Assembly (NCBI GenBank): GCA_009733775.1
Contig: WOGZ01000004.1
Location: forward strand, 1-64,000
Direction: 5' to 3'
DNA from: Alectoria sarmentosa
Lineage: Eukaryota; Ascomycota; Lecanoromycetes; Lecanorales; Parmeliaceae
Length of the DNA: 64,000 bases
Position numbers and translations under genes: made by a program. Under the pieces are notes generated by a model. That model did no database searches and was not told where the DNA came from. It saw only the letters and a program-made list of their open reading frames with translations. Shown here piece after piece: positions 11,543-23,087 of the stretch. Within the stretch, counting starts at the first letter, position 1. Every line of letters starts with the position of its first letter.

Positions 11543-12514
11543 ATGGCAAAAATAGCTTCTCCCCCGCTGGGCCCCGTTGAGCCTGCCTCTGAAGACTTGG
11601 ACGATTACATGTCCATGACAATCGCAGAGCCTCCGAAATCAGCCGAGAAGGAAACCTACACTCAGCGCCGAATACGCAAACAACGCGAAGTACGCCCCTA
11701 CCCCACCAACCCCATTGAAGTCAGCCCCAGTAACTGACCTCTAGCGCAGGCCGACGCAAGATCCCGCCCCAAATCCAAAGCCGAGCTCGCCGCCGCCGCC
11801 CACGCCGCCCGCGATGATGCCCTCTCCACCGCTCTCCCCAGCACCTCCAAAGGCTTCCAGATGATGGCCAAGCTCGGTTTCAAACCCGGAGCCGCTCTGG
11901 GCGCTTTCTCGAATCCGAACGCTCGGACCGAGCCACTGAACATAGCCGTCAAGGAGGATAGAGGGGGCGTGGGTATGCAGAGTGAGAAGAAGAGGAAGTT
12001 CAGAGAGGAGGTGGAGGGGGTGGAGAAGAAGCAGAAGGCCGAGGAGGGGGGTTACAGGGAGAGGGTTGGGAGGGAGAGGGAGGAGAAGAGGATCGAGGGG
12101 TTGTTTTGGGGTGCGATGAGGGTGCTAGAGGGGCTGGAGCTGCCGGAGGGAGGAGATGAGGTGCCCGCGAACAAGGTGAATTTGCTGTGGCGAGGTTTGG
12201 TGAGGGAACGGCAAGAGAAGGAGAGGGAGAGGCGTGCAAGGTACGACCTAGCACGGAGCTTATCGAGGAGTGCGGCGTATGAGGATCCTGAAGAAGACGA
12301 GTACGATAGGCAAGCATTGGGCAAAGAGGTGGAAGAGGTGGAAGACGAAGACGAGGAGCTGGATGAGTTCCTGGGCCTGGAAGGGAAAGAGAGACTAAGG
12401 ACGTTGGTGGAATATCTACGGCAGGAGCATCGGTATTGCTTTTGGTGCAAGTTCAGGTACGAGGATGAGAAGATGGAGGGATGTCCGGGGTTGAAAGAAG
12501 ATGATCACGACTGA
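11543..12514 (+). CDS. G-patch and DUF4187 protein (GPATCH11/CCDC75-like)
   Basis: Probable RNA-associated nuclear protein. Two exons, 11543..11689 and 11750..12514. Domains in order: acidic N-terminus, a short G-patch-like segment (GFQMMAKLGFKPGAALG), a long charged Glu/Arg-rich helical region, an acidic stretch (EEVEDEDEELDEFL), and a C-terminal DUF4187 module with a CxxC pair (YCFWCKFRYEDE) ending in a Cys-Pro-Gly segment. That order is the one seen in GPATCH11. The ATG at 11543 sits in a strong context (CACCATGG); an upstream in-frame ATG at 11519 would add eight residues. The second exon is G-rich and strongly strand-biased. The role in splicing or helicase activation is inferred from the G-patch. 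Confidence 0.8.
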
Positions 12515-12857
12515 GTGCTCGATCATTTGTCCCATATGGCTGCCCGTGGCATCCAATTTTCAAAGGAGGAGTATTTGGATGTCTCGCCTTAGGGAACCAC
12601 CAGCAATGAACGAAGGTCGCTAAGGCTATCATCAACACTCCTTTTGCGTCTAACGGACTTTTGACGCAATCATTCGCTGCATCCAGGCGACACCGGTTTC
12701 CATGCTTGGCGTTCGTTGGGTTGAGTGAAGCCGGCCACTTCATTTCCCTGTATTGAGATCTTCAGTCACCATCATTGATTTACACCTCCCTCCTATCCAC
12801 TGTAGGCGGCTTCAATCATGAGCCTAATACTCTAGAAGACCGGAACACTCGTGGCCA
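12515..12857. other. intergenic region
   Basis: 3' flank of the G-patch gene. A 96-codon open frame on the minus strand here has no recognisable family features. No gene is called. Confidence 0.5.
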
Positions 12858-13329
12858 ATGCGCTTGGTCTTTCTTGCATCATCTCGAAACGCTTCTACAA
12901 ATTCCTACGCAACCGGCAAGACTGTCACATTCGACGCGATTCTAGCAGCAGCAGTTCAAAGGTCAGCAAACAAAGCCGCACGATGAGCGGCAAGGTGTAC
13001 TCACAATCTATCGAGATACCTCCCGCGAATTTTTCAGTCGCTATATCTCTCGATCCCCCCTCAGCATCTCATCGAGATAGTTCCTTGAAGTCGATAGTCA
13101 AGCACACTGCGAGTGAAATCACCGCGCCCACAAATTCATCGGCAAGACCAAGCGCCAAGAAAAATGGCACCATAGACAACGTCGCGACAAGCCTCCCCCT
13201 AAATCAAAGGAGATCTATAGGTATCTAAAGGCGAGAAGCTGGCAGCTTGGTGTCACAATGGAAAAGATCAATGGAAGGAGCTTTCTGTTGAATCCGGATG
13301 ATCGCCAATCTGTATCTAACGACTGGTGA
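12858..13329 (+). CDS. possible small spliced gene, unrecognised
   Basis: Two protein-like stretches lie on the plus strand in different frames. One starts at the ATG at 12858 (MRLVFLASSRNASTNSY, then VTFDAILAAAVQR). The other ends at a stop at 13327-13329 and reads EIYRYLKARSWQLGVTMEKI then NGRSFLLNPDDRQSV. A third open frame, 12851-13228, overlaps both. I could not connect the stretches with acceptable splice sites, because the last frame has a stop just upstream near 13113. The locus may have two or more introns, be misassembled, or be decayed. I do not recognise a family and the boundaries are provisional. Confidence 0.3.
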
Positions 13330-13415
13330 AGCTGTACTTGGATCGTGTATTTTCGGATTCAAGAGCATCGGATCTAAAGTTGTGCCACAGCCGCATCAAC
13401 AAATGTAGCTTCATT

Positions 13416-15866
13416 TCACATGCTGACATACCCGCTCTCGACAGAAGCATCTGATGATCTGCGCTGTACTCGAAGTTTTCGTAAGGTTGTCATAAACCTA
13501 TCCTGAGCGCGTGTTCGGATTTTGTTATCCGGCTCGTCCAACTTTATCACCATGTTCAGGATGATCTGGTTCAGGGTGCACAAATATTGTCCAGAAATCG
13601 AAGGACCGTTGATGGAGGCAAGCAACAAAATGTATGCGGCAGCCAGTGTCAACACGTCTAGGCTCTTGACCGCAGAGCATGTTCGATCCAGAAGTTGTAC
13701 TGCGCTACCAAGAGACACGGGATCGGGTTGAGGACCGGTCAACGTGTCAAGAGCTTTTGCACATTCGATGGAGGTAAGCACGTCATTGCAGACGGTGATC
13801 GGAAACGGACTGGTTTCCGAGAGGGAGCCTGGGAAAGAGACCACGCTGGAAGACGGAAGAGCTTCCAGGAGCTTATTGATATTCTGTTTACGATCGGCCT
13901 CAGAGAAGATAGCCTTTGCTGCCAAGGCTCGAATAGAACTACTCGATCCCGGCGGCGCTGTGCGGAGAGCGATTTCGATCTGTGAGAGTTGGGTCTGGGT
14001 GGTCTCGCCAATCTCAAGAAAGTTGCGCAGTGCTTCTTGCAGTACAAGAGAAGATGACCACCAGGCCAGGGCATCAAGAGGGCCACGCATAGCCGTGTCC
14101 TCCGCAATATTTTCAACCCCAACATCTTCAGATGTTGAGGATATTGACCTGTTCCAACAAAGATTATGCGCCTGCTGTATAGTGAGATCGGTCATAACCT
14201 CTTCAGCCGGCCGTTGTAAGAGGGCCAGCAGGTGATCAGACAGAGGTTCGAAATTTCCAGATTTTGTCACATTATCCACGACATCAAGCATTCGATTTGC
14301 CAGAGTCCACTGATACTGGGCGAGTCGGCTAGCTGCAAGGTTGAAAGCCCAACAAACTCTGGGCCACCTTGAAGCTTGCCAGAACATAATGCGAAGATGC
14401 AAAGCTTTTAGCATCAGTCTGGCCGGTGTTTTGGGCAATGTCCCGGCAGCCCAAACGGTGAGAACGAGCCTGCTCCTACTCACTTCAGCATCCCCACCGG
14501 TCAATTGGGCGTCGATGGCTATTTCCCAAGCTCTCACTCTGGCAATTTCTTCTTCCTCGCTTCTGCCCATTAGCCATGAATAAATGTCCCAACCTAGCAG
14601 TTGCCTGATTATGTATGCACCTGTCTCTAGTATAAGAGCCATCATTTCGGGGAACCAGCTATGCCGAGGGACTTTCAGCGTTTGTATCGCTGTCAACCAT
14701 GCATTTTCGCGCACTTCTATTGGAGAAGGTGAAGATCGAGACCCTCTTTTACCTTCTGTTGCATGCTTGAGACCGAGCTTCGGTTTGGAGTTGAAAAGAT
14801 ACAAAAATAGAACGAGCCCGAGGATGGAGAAAACCAAGAAGCCTTTGATCATCGGTAGGAGCAGAACTGCATAGGGAAACGATGCGAAACGGCCTTGTAA
14901 TGCCCAGAGGGTTGGCAGCGTTGGGAATGCTGCTGAAAACGGTAACGCGAACAGTCCTCGGTCATTTTCTCGGTCCTTGCGGTTCCCCGTGAACCCATCC
15001 ATGACCATGAGCCCAGCCAAGGATCCCACCATGAGCTTCCCAACGATTTTTCCGCCTTTGACTGAGAAGTGTGCTCCAGACTGCTCCTCGGAAGAAATTC
15101 GGTCGGCATAGTGCTCCTGAGGCGCGGTGTTCCGCAACCTTCTGATGTCATCTGGCACTGGGATCATACCATGTGGAGCATTAGATGTGATGAGAGAATT
15201 CAGGGTCGCAGATGGCGAGCCCTCAAGTCCTGCGTATGGAGGTTTTGGCGATTTTGCCTTGACCGTATCTCCGTCTTGAACGACTTCTGACTTAGCATTG
15301 CGCGCTTGGCTCCTAAGGCTAGCATTGACGTTCTCCAAGTAAGCATTTCGCCGTTCGAGATCGTGGATATACTCGACTGCTTTGGTCAGAATGGTGGATT
15401 TGTTATGCTTCGGAGTTGCTGAAAGCCTTTCGGTCTCCGCCAAATTAGAGGCGTCGCCCCGAAGACTCGGAATGCTTTTGCGTAGATCAGCGATTTTGTC
15501 ATTGAGGTTAGTACGGTAACGCTTCTCGACGATGCTATGACTTTTGTTCTGAACGGACGTTGATTGCCCGTCTTGGCTGCTTGGGCGTGTGGCTGAGTCG
15601 ACGCTCTCTGTGGACGCTTTACGCTTTTTTGCAGGTCGAGTGGAAGAATCATCTTCCTTTGAAATAGGAGTGAGGTTTCGTGACTCGTTCGTCTTGTTTG
15701 AAGAACGCTGCGGATCATGGCCATCTATCGATACTTGCATAGATGCAGTGGATGCTCGGTCGGACGGGGATATCGAGTCCCAGTCCATCCAGTGGTCCCA
15801 ATCTTTGTCTGGGGAATTCGGAGCTGCATACGGTGTCCCACTCTTGACCCCGCCAACCCTGTCCAT
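13416..15866 (-). CDS. sterol regulatory element binding protein (SREBP; SreA/Sre1-like bHLH, DUF2014)
   Basis: Membrane-tethered bHLH factor that controls ergosterol genes, iron uptake and low-oxygen adaptation in moulds. A single uninterrupted frame of 816 aa from the first ATG; the frame stays open upstream, so a further 5' exon is possible. In order: an acidic Trp-rich N-terminus (DWDHWMDWDS, an activation-type segment), a basic helix-loop-helix at roughly residues 108-190 with the SREBP-specific Tyr in the basic region (SIVEKRYRTNLNDKI), a hydrophobic segment (KLMVGSLAGLMVMDGF), a second strong membrane helix (MIKGFLVFSILGLVLFLYLF), and a long helical C-terminal region of the DUF2014 type. 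Two membrane helices with both ends cytosolic is the family plan, and release by Dsc-type proteolysis is expected from relatives. Confidence 0.9.
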   Translation of the reverse strand: MDRVGGVKSGTPYAAPNSPDKDWDHWMDWDSISPSDRASTASMQVSIDGHDPQRSSNKTNESRNLTPISKEDDSSTRPAKKRKASTESVDSATRPSSQDGQSTSVQNKSHSIVEKRYRTNLNDKIADLRKSIPSLRGDASNLAETERLSATPKHNKSTILTKAVEYIHDLERRNAYLENVNASLRSQARNAKSEVVQDGDTVKAKSPKPPYAGLEGSPSATLNSLITSNAPHGMIPVPDDIRRLRNTAPQEHYADRISSEEQSGAHFSVKGGKIVGKLMVGSLAGLMVMDGFTGNRKDRENDRGLFALPFSAAFPTLPTLWALQGRFASFPYAVLLLPMIKGFLVFSILGLVLFLYLFNSKPKLGLKHATEGKRGSRSSPSPIEVRENAWLTAIQTLKVPRHSWFPEMMALILETGAYIIRQLLGWDIYSWLMGRSEEEEIARVRAWEIAIDAQLTGGDAEVSRSRLVLTVWAAGTLPKTPARLMLKALHLRIMFWQASRWPRVCWAFNLAASRLAQYQWTLANRMLDVVDNVTKSGNFEPLSDHLLALLQRPAEEVMTDLTIQQAHNLCWNRSISSTSEDVGVENIAEDTAMRGPLDALAWWSSSLVLQEALRNFLEIGETTQTQLSQIEIALRTAPPGSSSSIRALAAKAIFSEADRKQNINKLLEALPSSSVVSFPGSLSETSPFPITVCNDVLTSIECAKALDTLTGPQPDPVSLGSAVQLLDRTCSAVKSLDVLTLAAAYILLLASINGPSISGQYLCTLNQIILNMVIKLDEPDNKIRTRAQDRFMTTLRKLRVQRRSSDASVESGYVSM

Positions 15867-16868
15867 GCTGGAAGCGGCCGTCAATGCAAATTGAGTTGGC
15901 AGCAATTTCAACAATGCGGACGTACTGCAGTGCCTTGTGGTTGGTCTACTTGTGAAGAGTGAAGAATGGCGGCTTCAATGCTCCTCTCCTTTCGACTTAG
16001 GCGCAAAGCTGGTATGAATATGACAGGAATGAAAGCAATGCAATGCTTTGCATGCTACTTACTCGTAGTCGTGGATACACGAGCACAATGGAGAAATGAA
16101 AGCGAAGTGGTTGGTGAAACCTCGGCTTGGCGTTGGAAGATGTGAGACTGTGAGTGGTTGTGAAGTTGTTTAGCTGGACCCTGGATGCCAAGACTTGCCT
16201 GACTAATCTTTCGACCGTGATACGATTTTCACCATTTTCTTCATCTTCATTACCTTCATCATTCTTCATCTTCTTCATCTTCTTCACCATTACCGTCATC
16301 TATGTCCTCCGGCCAAATGTTCTACAATTCCGGTCGAAAGAGTGGCATTTTTCTTTTACCCCCTCATTCCGCGATTTAACGCTACCCATGTCTACATTGA
16401 AATAGGACACGATGAAATGGCACACCTTAATGAATCGGTGTTGTTCCACAGTCAAAAGAAATCGAGACACTCTGAGGTCCAGCTTGATCGCTTTGCTATT
16501 GTTGAGCCAATCACTCCAGCTGAGACAGATGAACAGCGAGTCGAGAGGTACAAGGGAAACAAGTCATGCGTCACTCGAGTCTGGGCATAGAGGCAGCACA
16601 TCTGCCTTCTCCGCATCGACCTTCCTATATGGACGTAACCTCCATACACTTCTTTTACCATGACCAGGCCAAGTCGACTTTGGAGTATCCAGTGAACGAG
16701 TGGATTCTTGGCCAAGTGAACTACAACTGTGAAGATGGTGCAGTGATTTGGAGGCGAAGAAAGAGAGTATTGAACCAGAAAATCAGTGCGATGAGCATGA
16801 CTGACTGAAAGGCAGATCGAGGATTGTGTATTCGCTTTGCACTTCTCTAACACTCTGGGACATTCAAT
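15867..16868. other. SREBP upstream region
   Basis: About 1 kb between the SREBP start and the end of the Ppo gene, both on the minus strand. It includes a TTC/ATC-rich low-complexity tract near 16235-16300. Open frames here are short and unlike proteins. It presumably holds the SREBP promoter and 5' leader. Confidence 0.55.
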
Positions 16869-19800
16869 TTACATCTTGCTGAGGGGTGGCAGGTCTCCAT
16901 CCCAGTTGATTTTCATCGCTACTGAATTGTCAGTATGCCTTCCCTATCAATTGACTTTGGGGTATACTCACTCGTCGGGAACGGGAAATAGCTCCCATGA
17001 TCAGCCCTCATATAGACATAAAATCCTCCTGGCCTAGGAATCTTCTTCAGCTGTCCTTGTGGACCTGGCGCCCTCCTCAAATTATCGAGTCGACCCACAA
17101 CCCTCAACATCGCCGCCAAAGCAGTCCTACTCGCCTCAACTCCAAGACAGGCATGAGGTCCCAATCCGTAATGGATGTAAGTATCCAAAGGCCTGTCAAT
17201 CCTGACCGCGTCCGGCTCGGGGAAGAATTCAGCTTCCCGGTTCGCACCAACGAAGCTGCAGAAGACTCTGTCTCCGGGCTTGACTTTCACTGGATGGCCA
17301 CCATCGTCGATGGTCGTTGATACCGTGGATTGGCGATAGGAACCGAATGTCCCGTTGAGCCTAATGCCTTCCATTGCGTAGTGCAGGAGCTTTTCGTCTG
17401 CTTCAGCGCCTTCGATTTTGGCCCATCTGTTGATTTCGGGTAGGTGTTTTTTGCCTTCGTCTGATAGGTAGTAGTCGAGTAATTGGGTGAACTGAGCATG
17501 GTGAGTCAGGCGAAAATGGATGATAAGGCTCATCAGAGGGTCTTACCACTTGGGCCTGATTAGCAACCATGGCACCCGCCGTTGGCACGATCTGAGACCA
17601 AGTGATCTCGCTTGCTCCCATGCCACTTTCCAAAAGCCGTCTTACCATGTGCACTCCATAATCGGTAAGAGGACTATGGTGCTGATGCACGCCGTCGACG
17701 ATACCTGCGATCCAGCCAGTTGCATTGACCATCTTGACGTTAGCTTCGACGAGCTTTCCAAGCTGTTGCGTGACCGCTTTGGCAGCGAGACGTAAGGGAA
17801 AAGACTTTGCAGGATCCAGGTCGGAGAAGATGCAGGTGAAGATGACCGCGAGTACCATGTACATTTCTTGCTCCGAGTACACGCCATGAGGATGCTCTTC
17901 CGTCTTCAAAGGGAGCGAGAAGACGTTGGCTGCGAAATGGACATGGGCAAGATTGCCCACGCTTCGGGCGTTAGCACGGGAGAAATCACTGTGGATATGG
18001 GCACCTACTCTCGGGTAATGTCCACCTGATTGATGCCAGCGATCTTACAACTTTTCTCCGTCAATAGTTTGAGCGTGATATATTCGTAGAATTCTTTAAT
18101 CTGTTGATGCCACGTGTCTCTGTAAAGTGAGGCACCCATCAATTTCCTCTGTTTGTTATGGAACGGTGTGTCGCCACTGAGCATGAAGTCAAGACCGCCC
18201 TTTCCCATAAGCCACTCGAAGCCATCATTCCACATCACGTTGAACTCTTGTGCATGTTCCAGGATATATTTAGCTCCTTGATAGGACGTGAAGTTGATTC
18301 TGGGTGGGATCGGCGCAGGTCGGTCCCAAGAGTATTGGTCCTCACGGCCAAGGCTGCGAAGAATCTTTCTGTTCTCACTACAAGATGTCAGTCGAAAGGC
18401 AGCTGAGGGTTGGAAACACTATTAGAGGGTCTTGCCTTGGGATAGTCATAGGATAATGCGCATATACCGAATTGCCCTTGAAATGGTTGGGAAAAGCCCT
18501 CAGGAAGAGCTTATAGATGACACTGTCGCTGATTAGGATAGGTATACATTACGATTTTGGCGAAAAGTCTCACCAGCCTTGTTGTACGGCCAGGTCATAC
18601 TGGACCTCACTGTAACCCCAATTTGTGAGGTTCTTCGGATTGTAATCTATCGTATAGAACCTGTCACCGCGGACCAATGCAACAGCATCGGAAAGGATGG
18701 CCCTTGAGATAGTGAACGTTGGTGCTATCCCGACGCCAGGCACCATGGGAACTTTGGCGCTCTCGGAGACCATTCCGGGATACATCTCAACGAAGTCAGG
18801 GTGCTCGTAGCTACAGAGATCGGAGTCAGCTGCGCCCGGTCATTGGCAGAGGCCCAGGCATTACAGGTTTTTGAGTTGTTCCGCAACAGGAGGGTCTGAA
18901 CATATGTCTTCAAAGGTTTCATGAGGCTTCAATTTGAAGAATTTTCGGAACTCATTCAACGAGCCCAGATTCCATGCCCTTGATTGCTGCATCCCAAGGA
19001 TGGTAATAGCTTTTAGACAAAGGGGTATGTTGTTTGGTCCAAAGGCTCCTAGGAACGATCAGTCACATCCCGACTGGAAATCAAGACTCGATGAGATTCA
19101 AACCAGCGGTATCTTCAATTGCGCTTGTTAGGATCTCCACAAGCTCGTCATCTGGAAGCTTGCCATCCGTGTCTCGTTTTAGATCTGCGAAAGGTCGCTT
19201 TTGAGGATCTTTTGGCAAGCCATGCTCCCATTTGCCTAAGCCTTGGAGAAGCTCTTGCAAAGATACGTCCTTGGCTTCTTTCCCGAAGAGTTTCTTATAC
19301 AACTCTTGGGTCCACTTGTCATCTTTGTCGCTAATGCAAGAATGCCATCGGTACGCCAGGTTGAACTCTGCAGATACCTGGTTGCCCACGCCACTTGGGG
19401 TTCCGTCCATCCCTACAACTTGTCAAAACAAGACTACGGTTACCATTCTGGAAGATACTTACCAAAGATCTTGCCCATCTCCGCTCTCGGATCCTAGTGA
19501 AGTTAACGCGACCCACGAAGAGTATGAGGGGCTGCATACCAAGGTCCACGTAGTATTACTATTTGTTCTGACTTAGCCCTCGTTTAATTTTGATGTTCTT
19601 TCAGGCGTCTCACCTTCTATTCAAGTTTACGATGGTACGAAGATAGTCGAGAAGCGTGATATTCTGACAGAGTCAGTAGGAACATCCGAGGCAGCAATAG
19701 TACACGAAGCTTACAATATATAGTCCGCAAGTGATAAGCCTACCGGTCTGGAAAAGATCATTGTCATACTTCGCCCACGATTTCTCGGCCATCTCGTGCG

Positions 19801-21175
19801 TCAAACCCTCGTTAGGCTTATTGAATCGTCCATTCTCGTTGATAGCCGCAAGTTGTTCGACTACGTAGTTGTGGAAACTAGCCTGGTCAACTACCTAGTC
19901 ATAGTAATACTCAGCACGATGCTATGGAACGACCGTGCTCACCGGTTTAGCATGATAAGCAAGACACCACAACCCGGAGGGAAACCCAGAAGTCTTGACT
20001 CCGAGAAGCAATCTGCCTTCAATTTACCATCTTTGAAGGTCCGGATTTGATCCTGATCCTCTTGTGTGTCTCCGTAAAGGGTGGAAAGGTCAAGATATGA
20101 TGAAGTCTGGGAGTTGTTGAAATCGCGGTGGTCCGTTTGAAAGAGGTCATGGATGATCAAAGATGCCCAGTAGAAGAAGACACTTGAAACCTTGTTCGGG
20201 TGTGGTTTGAACTCCTTACGCGCCATGACACTGTCAAAAATGAGGGCTGGATCAGGCAGAGCTCCTGGGGAGAGAGTATTTGGGGGAACAGAGCGCGCAT
20301 ATGGTGTGTTCGCGGCGCCCAAATGAGGGTACAAGATGTTCTACCAACAATCAGTTCCAGTGGCCCCAGATCATCAAGGCAAGACGTGCGTTATTTGACC
20401 CATCAGCCTGCCTATAGGCGAATTTGTCGCCAAGATAAGACATGGGCGGATGTTGCAACGAGTTCCACAGCTCGTCGATGAAAGCGTTGGTCAAATCTAC
20501 TCGGGTTTTTGACCTTGTGGGCAAGCCACTGACAAGCTAGAATCTCATGAGCGATGCAACCAGCTTCGCAAACTCCATGGCTTACTTGTATCGTGTGCTC
20601 CATCAGATATGTTTTGTCGTCCTGCAAATCACCCGTTGCCTTGTTCTTCATGACATCCATCAAGGTGTGTACATCTTTGAAACCCATAGCCTTGATGTCT
20701 GACACCAAACCTGAAGGCTGCGCATGGTCCAAGTACAACCCGTCGCCAGACTGTGTGGGTAAAGGTCGCCGCTGCAAATGATTCAAGAGTAAGCTTCTCA
20801 TCATCAAAATAGACAATGCAGGCCCAAAAAGGTTTGTCGCTTCCGAAAGATACCTGGCGATTCGGTTGCAGTGCTTGTGAAGAACAAATATATCTAATAA
20901 CATACGCTAGCATGGATTAGCTGGGCAAACTGCTCGAACGACTTTTCCACGTCTCCCCTGCTAGCATTGTGATCTGTGGAATGAGTCGAGGTCTCTTTTT
21001 TTGATTTGAACGGTGCAAAGGAGCTGTGGCGGTCCTTGAGGGCTGGCTTCTCCCCTGATTCACCATTGGTTCCATTGGTCGCGCCGTTGGTGGTACCATT
21101 GGTGCCGTTGGTGCCGTTGGTGCCATTGGCATCTTCTCTCTTACTCTTGAACCTTGAAGAGAACTTGCGAAGCAT
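16869..21175 (-). CDS. Psi-producing oxygenase: fatty acid dioxygenase fused to cytochrome P450 (Ppo family)
   Basis: Oxygenates C18 fatty acids to hydroperoxides (haem peroxidase half) that the P450 half can isomerise to diols; the products are sporulation oxylipins. Sixteen exons on the minus strand: 20906..21175, 20586..20771, 20390..20536, 19943..20340, 19715..19877, 19614..19663, 19540..19567, 19463..19493, 19104..19412, 18865..19048, 18574..18810, 18436..18528, 18009..18377, 17547..17961, 16972..17491, 16869..16921; 1150 aa, normal for the family. Seen: a low-complexity Asn-Gly-Thr N-terminus, the distal haem His in FQTDHRDF, the catalytic Tyr and proximal His in AYRWHS, and a P450 haem loop HYGLGPHACLG that keeps its Cys. 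PpoC-type enzymes are reported to lack that Cys, so a diol-synthase activity is plausible. Two introns are GC-AG (20341..20389, 18378..18435). Confidence 0.92.
21063..21130 (-). repeat. in-frame Asn-Gly-Thr coding repeat
   Basis: Nine-base units encoding Asn-Gly-Thr or close variants, repeated about seven times in exon 1 of the Ppo gene. Such N-terminal repeats are length-variable between relatives and likely disordered. Confidence 0.8.
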
Positions 21176-21712
21176 GTTGAAGCAGGCGCCTGGCAGCAGG
21201 TTGATAAGGTAGCACCAATCTATGAAGTTGGATCAGCTCATACGAGCGGATCAAGTACTGTCACAAGTGTTAAGGCGCTTGGTGCCTTGAAAGCCGTACA
21301 TGAATGAGGATACAGATATGAAAGGGAAAAAAGAGAGGGATTAGGGCCATGGGGAGAGTACAGAGAGAGAGAGGAAATGTTGCTTGTGTGAATTTGAGGA
21401 AGAAGAAGCTTGTCTGGACTAAGAGCTTGATTGGTCACGAAGCTATGGACAATAAGGTAGCATGACGGATGCGAACGTGGCCGCGGCCCCCTCGTACTCT
21501 TGAGCTGTAATGAGAAGGCCATAAGAAGCATTGGCACGAAGACCAATTGCGTGCCGTGGCAGGAAGAGCTACCAGTTCTTGCATCTGTAGACTATCGACT
21601 ACCAATGGGGGATTCTAGTCCCCCGCTTTGGCCACTCGTGCTTTTTGTCCTTGTGCAGAATGCAGACTGCAGATTGTGAAGTGCAGAGATGGGTATGGTG
21701 TTGGTGTTGCCC

Positions 21713-21735
21713 GGGGGGGGGAAGGGGGGGGGGGG
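21713..21735. repeat. G-run
   Basis: Two G runs of about nine and twelve bases split by two A bases. It could form a quadruplex or be a slippage-prone site. Confidence 0.7.
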
Positions 21736-22347
21736 AATAGGTCGCGGTAGCTTGATAGGTAGGTAGGTGAGCGGATGGAGAAGGATAAAGGAGTCGAGTG
21801 TGGATGCTGATCGAAACTAGTTTCTCCTTTGTCAAGTACAGGCTACTTTATAGCATGTCGGATATACTCGTCTATGGTCGTCGTTGGTGGGAAGTAGGAA
21901 TCCATCCCTCCATATCTTCAATTGCACTAATGCAGGGACTTGTCGATCTGAGTCTAAAGTAAAGTAGATGGTATTTGGTCAAGCTTCTTGTTCTAGGTAA
22001 GGTAAGGTACTTTACCGTACTTCTTTCACCTTGCTGGCTCCTTGTATGCAGTGCGTGTTGTTTGGACCCACTCGATAAAGTAAGGTAGGTAATAGACCCG
22101 CTTATGTCGCTTATAGGGGGTAGAGTACTCATGCAACCACATGTGGACAATATGGCATATGGGTCCGGCAAATGATCTTCGGAGCAGTACTAGTACCCCT
22201 GAGTTGACCGACTTTCGATATGGAATTCATAAGAATTCGGTCATAGTTTGGGTTCGATTTCGAGGTCCCTTTGTTTTACATAAATTATAAATTGAACCAT
22301 GGTCGTCTTCATGTTTTTCTCCTTATGTTGTTTAGACACGATCATTA

Positions 22348-22370
22348 TCATAGTCATAGTCATAGTCATA
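22348..22370. repeat. TCATAG hexanucleotide repeat
   Basis: Nearly four perfect copies of TCATAG in the Ppo/DUF2235 intergenic region; a simple sequence repeat. Confidence 0.8.
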
Positions 22371-23087
22371 ATTTACTACTATTGATACTACTCGGCTACT
22401 ACTTATTCCGCTCTGTAATCTCTTCTCGCAACAGTGCGCAGATATCAATATTTGTATGAAGCCACCAATCTCCAACGCTAAACTAGCGTCTGCCAAGATG
22501 TTTCTCGTCTAATCCCATCCTATAATGAGCCTCACAGATGCCGACTACTTACTCGTGTATCTCCCTACTCGTACGACTAACCCTTGCCACGCATGACAGT
22601 GGCTGGCTGACTGATATCGCCTTTGCACCTGCAATATCTAGAATACTCCTACCTCTTTACATCTCCGTCCATGTATCTATCTACCTATAGTAGAGTACCT
22701 AGTGAACATCTTTCCCCATTCCATCTCTTCCCTGCGTCAATCTCGAAACCTGGATCCACCACGACTGGATCGACTCCATCATCTGCGTTTGATTCGCTCA
22801 CCGGCATGTAATTCTACATCTGGGCTTCCTGCTGTCCGTGGCAGATCGGCCTCAAATCATGGGTATCAAGCCGAATGCTTCCGCTGTCCTAATGTAGATC
22901 CTGCTATGCAAATCGGTACACCTAACAAACTTCATCTCGCCTCATCACAAGTCTCGACGTTCTAGGACTCCTACCGCAACGCCGAGCCCCGTTGGACTAT
23001 CTGACTTTCTTCTGCGAGTTTGTGATATTTTGAACTTTTCCTTTTGCCTTGTCAAGACTTATTCTTGACTTGAGTGGCTCTGCAAAA

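Larger units (their letters stand above)
21176..23087. other. long divergent intergenic region (Ppo / DUF2235)
   Basis: 1.9 kb between divergently transcribed genes, so it holds two promoters. It contains a G-rich tract at 21713-21735 (two runs of G split by AA), GGTAAGGTA-type repeats around 21995-22020 with a local palindrome (GGTAAGGTACTTTACC), and a TCATAG hexamer run at 22348-22370. No open frame here looks like a protein. Confidence 0.6.

Noticed and set aside
12000..12450. Long Ser/Pro-rich minus-strand frames opposite the G-patch gene
   Set aside because: They are shadows of the Glu/Arg-rich plus-strand coding region.
13416..21175. Biosynthetic cluster around the SREBP and Ppo genes
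   Set aside because: No polyketide, peptide or terpene synthase, transporter or tailoring enzymes are adjacent; both genes are normally found alone.
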